Assembly: GCA_016212855.1 (NCBI GenBank)
Contig: JACRDP010000020.1
Coordinates: forward strand, 35,426 to 99,425
From: Elusimicrobiota bacterium
Lineage (GTDB): Bacteria > Elusimicrobiota > Elusimicrobia > UBA1565 > UBA9628
Direction: 5' to 3'
Length of the DNA: 64,000 nt
A program made the position numbers and the translations under genes. Position 1 is the first letter of the stretch, and each line of letters opens with the position of its first letter. The notes beneath the pieces were generated by a model. That model saw nothing but the letters and a program-made list of their open reading frames with translations, did no database searches and was not told where the DNA came from. Of this stretch, positions 60,737 to 64,000 are shown in pieces.

Positions 60737-62388
60737 TCCGACGCCTCAAGGTCGTCAACTTCGCGGTCGCCGAGAAAGTCGAGCTTGAACTGGGCGCCGG
60801 TTTCACGGCGCTCACGGGGGAGACCGGCGCGGGCAAGTCGATCCTGCTCGAGTCTTTGGGCTTCCTCCTCGGTGGACGCGGATCCGCGTCGTGGCTGCGC
60901 GCGGGCGCGCAGCGCCTGGAGGTCGAAGGCGTGATCGACGCGGCCGACGTGCCGGCCGACCTGCGCCGCGAATTAGGAATCACCGGCAAGACCGTGGAGC
61001 TCAAGCGCGAGCTCGACGCCACGGGCCGCACGCGTGCGCTGGTCGCCGGCAAGCCCGCGCCCGTCGCCGCTCTCGGCCGCATCGGCGAGAACTTCGCCGA
61101 CTTCCACGGCCAGCACGAGAGCCGCACCTTGCTCCAGGCCGCCTCCCAGCTGATTTTGCTCGACCGCTTCGGCGCCCTCGAGACGGAGCGCGCGGAGTTC
61201 GCCGAGGCCTACGCCGCGTGGGCCGGCCTCAAGGCGCGCCTCGAGGCCTCGTCCCTGTCCGTGGCCGAACGCGAGTCGCGCGCCGATAGGATCCGCTTCC
61301 AGCTCGAGGAGATCGACGAGGCGAAGCTCCGCCCCGGAGAGGACGAGGAGCTTGAAGACAAGCTCCCTCGTCTCAAGAACGCGGAAAAACTGCGCGCCCT
61401 GGCTGACACCGCCTACGCCTTGCTCTACGCCGAAGAGGACGCGGCCGCCGCCCGCCTCACCAAGGCCGAGCGCGCGCTCTCCGATCTCGCCAAGCTCGAT
61501 CCGGCGATGGGTCATCTTCAGTCCGAGCTCGATGCCGCCCGCATCTCGGTCGTCTCGGCTTCCCACGAACTCGGCGCCTACCGCGATTCGGTTTCTTCCG
61601 ATCCCGCGGTCCTCGATGCGCTCCTCTCGCGCCAGGATTCGCTCGCACGCCTCAAGCGCAAACACGGCGTCACCGTCTCCGAGGTTCTGGCCGCGCGCGA
61701 GCGCCTCGCAGCCGAGCTCGACGGCCTCGTCAACGCCGACGCGCACCTTGAGAAGACGCGCAAGGAACTGGCCGCCGCCGAGAAGGTCTTGGCCAAACTC
61801 TGCGACGAAGTTCACGACAAGCGCGTGAAGGCCGCCAAGAAGCTCGACGCCGCTGTCCTCAAGGAACTCAAGGTTCTCGGCCTGCCCCACGCCCGCTTTT
61901 CCTGCTCCGTCGAGATGGAAGAAGGGAACTGGAATAAGACGGGAGCCGACGGCGTCGAATTTCTGCTGGCTCCCAACCCCGGCGAGCCCCTGCGCCCCGT
62001 GAAAACCGCCGCCTCGGGCGGCGAGCTTTCGCGCGTGATGCTCGCGCTCAAGACCGCCTTCGCCAAGGCCGACCGCACCCCGCTCCTCGTCTTCGACGAG
62101 GTCGACGCCGGCATCGGCGGCGAGGTCGCGCACGCCGTGGGCGAGCGTCTGGCCGCGTTGGCCAAGGGCCGCCAGGTCCTGTGCATCACCCATCTTCCGC
62201 AGGTGGCCTGCTTCGCGCAGACCCACCTTCACGCCGTCAAGGACGTCTCCGCCGGGCGCACGCGCCTGCGCGTCGACACCCTCGCCGGCGACGGACGCCT
62301 GGAGGCGGTCGCCGCCATGCTCGGCGGCAAGCCCACTGGCGCGTCGCGCAAGCACGCCCAAGAATTACTGGAGAGTTCGATTTCATGA
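60733..62388 (+). CDS. recN: DNA repair protein RecN
   Basis: A 551-residue SMC-like ATPase: Walker A LTGETGAGKSILLESL, NFADFHGQHESRTLLQ, a central coiled coil (about 150-350), the ABC signature TAASGGELSRVMLALK, Walker B LLVFDEVDAGIGGEVA and VLCITHLPQVACFA. It handles double-strand breaks. GTG start, coupled to nadK, an arrangement (nadK-recN) common in many phyla. Stop overlaps the gltX ATG by 4 bases. Confidence 0.96.
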   Translation: MIRRLKVVNFAVAEKVELELGAGFTALTGETGAGKSILLESLGFLLGGRGSASWLRAGAQRLEVEGVIDAADVPADLRRELGITGKTVELKRELDATGRTRALVAGKPAPVAALGRIGENFADFHGQHESRTLLQAASQLILLDRFGALETERAEFAEAYAAWAGLKARLEASSLSVAERESRADRIRFQLEEIDEAKLRPGEDEELEDKLPRLKNAEKLRALADTAYALLYAEEDAAAARLTKAERALSDLAKLDPAMGHLQSELDAARISVVSASHELGAYRDSVSSDPAVLDALLSRQDSLARLKRKHGVTVSEVLAARERLAAELDGLVNADAHLEKTRKELAAAEKVLAKLCDEVHDKRVKAAKKLDAAVLKELKVLGLPHARFSCSVEMEEGNWNKTGADGVEFLLAPNPGEPLRPVKTAASGGELSRVMLALKTAFAKADRTPLLVFDEVDAGIGGEVAHAVGERLAALAKGRQVLCITHLPQVACFAQTHLHAVKDVSAGRTRLRVDTLAGDGRLEAVAAMLGGKPTGASRKHAQELLESSIS

Positions 62389-63839
62389 CGACCAAAATCC
62401 GCACCCGCTTCGCGCCGTCCCCGACTGGCTTTCTGCACATCGGCGGCGCCCGGACCACGTTGTACAACTGGCTGTACGCTCGTCGCCACAAGGGCGATTT
62501 TATTCTTCGGATCGAAGATACGGATGAAGTTCGCTCCACCGACGACTCGGTGACGGCGATCCTCGACTCCGTGAAGTGGCTCGGCCTGGATTGGGACGAG
62601 GGTCCCAAGGACGGCAAAACCGATACCGGACCGTACTCGCCCTACTTCCAGATGCAGCGCGTTCCGGTGTACCGCAAATACCTCGACCAGCTCGTGGCCG
62701 AGGGCAAAGCGTACCGCTGCTACTGCACGAAGGATGAGCTTGACGAGTTCCGCCGCGTGGCCCAGCTGGAAAAGCGTCCGCCGCGCTATCCGGGCAAGTG
62801 CCGCGCGCTGAGCGCCGCGCAGCGTCAGGAACTCGAGGCGCAGGGCAAGAAGTTCTCCATCCGCTTCAAGATGCCGGTCGACGGCGCGACGATCGTCGAC
62901 GACGCGATCCGGGGCAAGGTCTCCTTCGAGAACAACCTTCAGCAGGACCTCGTCATCTGGAAGACGACCGACGGGCCGACTTACAACTTCTGCTGCGTCA
63001 TCGACGACCACCTCATGGGCATGACCCACGTGGTGCGCGGCGACGAGCACCTCTCGAACACACCCTCGCAGATACAGATCTACTACGCGCTGGGTTGGAC
63101 GCCGCCGAAGTTCGCGCATCTGTCCATGATCCTCGGGCCCGACGGCTCGAAGCTGTCCAAGCGCCACGGGGCGACCTCGGTGCTCGAGTATCGCGACCAG
63201 GGCTACCTGCCGCACACGATGCGCAACTACCTCGCTCTGCTGGGCTGGTCCAACACCGAGTCCCAGCAACTGTTCACCGATGAGGACCTGATCTCCAAGT
63301 TCGACCTGGAGGGCTGTCAGAAAAGCCCGGCGACCTTCGACACGGTCAAGCTCAACTGGATGAACGGCGAGTACATCCGGCAGACCCCGGTGAAGGAACT
63401 CATCGAGCTCGCCAAGCCGTTCCTCGAGAAGGCCGGGCTGTGGGGGGCGAAAGGGCCGGCGCTCGAGAGGGTCATCGCGCTCGAGCACGAGAAGTACAAG
63501 CTTCTCTCCGAAATCCCCACCTTGATCGAGTTCTTCTACAAGCCTGTGGTCTTCGACCCGAAGGCCTTCGAGAAGGTGCTCAAGGCTCCCGGCGCGAAGG
63601 ACGTCCTGCTCGGGCTTGCGGACGCGCTGCAGGAGCTCACACCGTTCGAGGAGAAGCCGCTCGAGGCTCGCATCCGCCAGTTCGTGACGGAGAAGGGCCT
63701 CAAGAACGGCCAGGTCTTCCACCCGATCCGGGTGGCGACGACGGGCCGCACCGAGGGGCCGACCTTGTTCCTGATGCTCGAAATCATGGGCAAGGACATG
63801 GTCGTCTCCCGTCTGAAAGACGCGGCCGGGAAGCTCTAG
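62385..63839 (+). CDS. gltX: Glutamyl-tRNA synthetase
   Basis: A 484-residue class I synthetase: RFAPSPTGFLHIGGARTTLYN (HIGH as HIGG), GLDWDEGP, CYCTKDELDEFR, VIDDHLMGMTHVVRGDEHL and the KMSKS equivalent SKLSKRHGATSV, then the C-terminal anticodon-binding helices. It charges tRNA-Glu and possibly tRNA-Gln. The ATG at 62385 overlaps the recN stop; the longer frame from 62181 is a shadow. Length is normal. Confidence 0.96.
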   Translation: MTTKIRTRFAPSPTGFLHIGGARTTLYNWLYARRHKGDFILRIEDTDEVRSTDDSVTAILDSVKWLGLDWDEGPKDGKTDTGPYSPYFQMQRVPVYRKYLDQLVAEGKAYRCYCTKDELDEFRRVAQLEKRPPRYPGKCRALSAAQRQELEAQGKKFSIRFKMPVDGATIVDDAIRGKVSFENNLQQDLVIWKTTDGPTYNFCCVIDDHLMGMTHVVRGDEHLSNTPSQIQIYYALGWTPPKFAHLSMILGPDGSKLSKRHGATSVLEYRDQGYLPHTMRNYLALLGWSNTESQQLFTDEDLISKFDLEGCQKSPATFDTVKLNWMNGEYIRQTPVKELIELAKPFLEKAGLWGAKGPALERVIALEHEKYKLLSEIPTLIEFFYKPVVFDPKAFEKVLKAPGAKDVLLGLADALQELTPFEEKPLEARIRQFVTEKGLKNGQVFHPIRVATTGRTEGPTLFLMLEIMGKDMVVSRLKDAAGKL

Positions 63840-63848
63840 TCCCGGCCG
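63823..63848 (+). terminator. Hairpin across the gltX stop codon
   Basis: CGGCCGGGA (63823-63831), an 8-base loop holding the TAG stop, and TCCCGGCCG (63840-63848) form a perfect 9-bp stem. No T-run follows, so it is at best a weak or factor-dependent terminator. Confidence 0.35.
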
Positions 63849-64000
63849 GCGGTCTGGGCCAGCATTTTCTCATCCGTAAATGAGCCTGAGTGACGTTGCC
63901 GGTTTGGCGTTGCTTTTGGATCCATTCTCCTTTGTTTTTGTCGTTGTTGTTGCCGTTGGGAAGATTGTCTGAGAACATGGTGTTGCTCTGGAGGGAGGCC
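63849..64000. other. Intergenic stretch at the window edge
   Basis: Lower in G+C than its surroundings, with a T/G-rich run at about 63925-63960 (TTTGTTTTTGTCGTTGTTG). No coding frame with the usual third-position bias, no recognised RNA and no clear promoter was seen. Confidence 0.4.

Noticed and set aside
63784..63978. 64-codon minus-strand frame at the right end
   Set aside because: Asn/Lys/Gln-rich start from a T/G-rich stretch, then shadow of gltX; no codon bias, no ribosome site.

Overview
The window is a 64 kb piece of a GC-rich bacterial chromosome (about two-thirds G+C by eye, with strong G/C preference at third codon positions). It is almost fully coding, with roughly 60 genes and no intergenic gap above about 230 bases. 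Heptose-synthesis genes for lipopolysaccharide (gmhA, rfaE2), a PBP1C/alpha-2-macroglobulin pair, lipoproteins and many exported proteins point to a Gram-negative diderm. The mix of genes and base composition would fit a GC-rich lineage such as Elusimicrobiota, but that placement is inference. No tRNA, rRNA, CRISPR array or intact insertion sequence was seen.

Layout. 1-5170 (+): the 3' part of an NHL/FN3/transglutaminase-like/TPR protein and small exported proteins, one broken by two frameshifts, with a 62-bp palindrome bearing two DnaA-box-like ends. 5167-15314 (-): thirteen tightly packed or overlapping genes (GAF/HD-GYP protein, rsmI, tsaC-type, LMW phosphatase, glyA, response regulator, mtnP, cdd, a biotinyl-like domain without its lysine, a zinc-ribbon membrane protein, accC, gmhA, rfaE2). 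15380-27476: nagZ with a HEAT-type protein (-), two small cyclic-nucleotide-binding-fold proteins (+), and a yfhM-pbpC-short glycosyltransferase operon (-). 27643-33369 (+): an exported DUF4034-like/thioredoxin-fold protein, an exported TPR-CHAT protease and an exported Sel1 protein behind one promoter. 33385-35225 (-): ssb, a hydrolase and an exported protein. 35365-44223 (+): doxX, dnaX, recR, then cystathionine beta-synthase-like, a TPR protein, 2-oxoacid dehydrogenase E1 alpha and beta, and a cystathionine gamma-lyase-like enzyme. 44225-46712 (-): three TPM-domain genes, divergent from a GbsR/MarR-like regulator, a 52-residue ORF and creD (+). 48906-51262 (+): a membrane protein and an ABC-2 exporter. 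51267-54159 (-): membrane protein, phzF, ogt-like, anmK. 54233-56535 (+): a putative exported cysteine peptidase and a lipoprotein. 56549-58154 (-): a TIGR01777-type epimerase and an STN-like exported protein. 58208-63839 (+): comEC, nadK, recN, gltX.

Themes. Cell-wall recycling and envelope defence (nagZ, anmK, pbpC, yfhM, creD) recur. Sulfur amino-acid metabolism is represented by CBS, CGL and mtnP, with E1 subunits that could consume the 2-oxobutyrate made by CGL. The most unusual items are the exported CHAT operon, the AccB-like protein lacking the biotin lysine, two long palindromes, a shared-hexamer divergent promoter, and at least eight genes whose -10 hexamer lies only 4-8 bases before the start codon, which suggests leaderless transcription.
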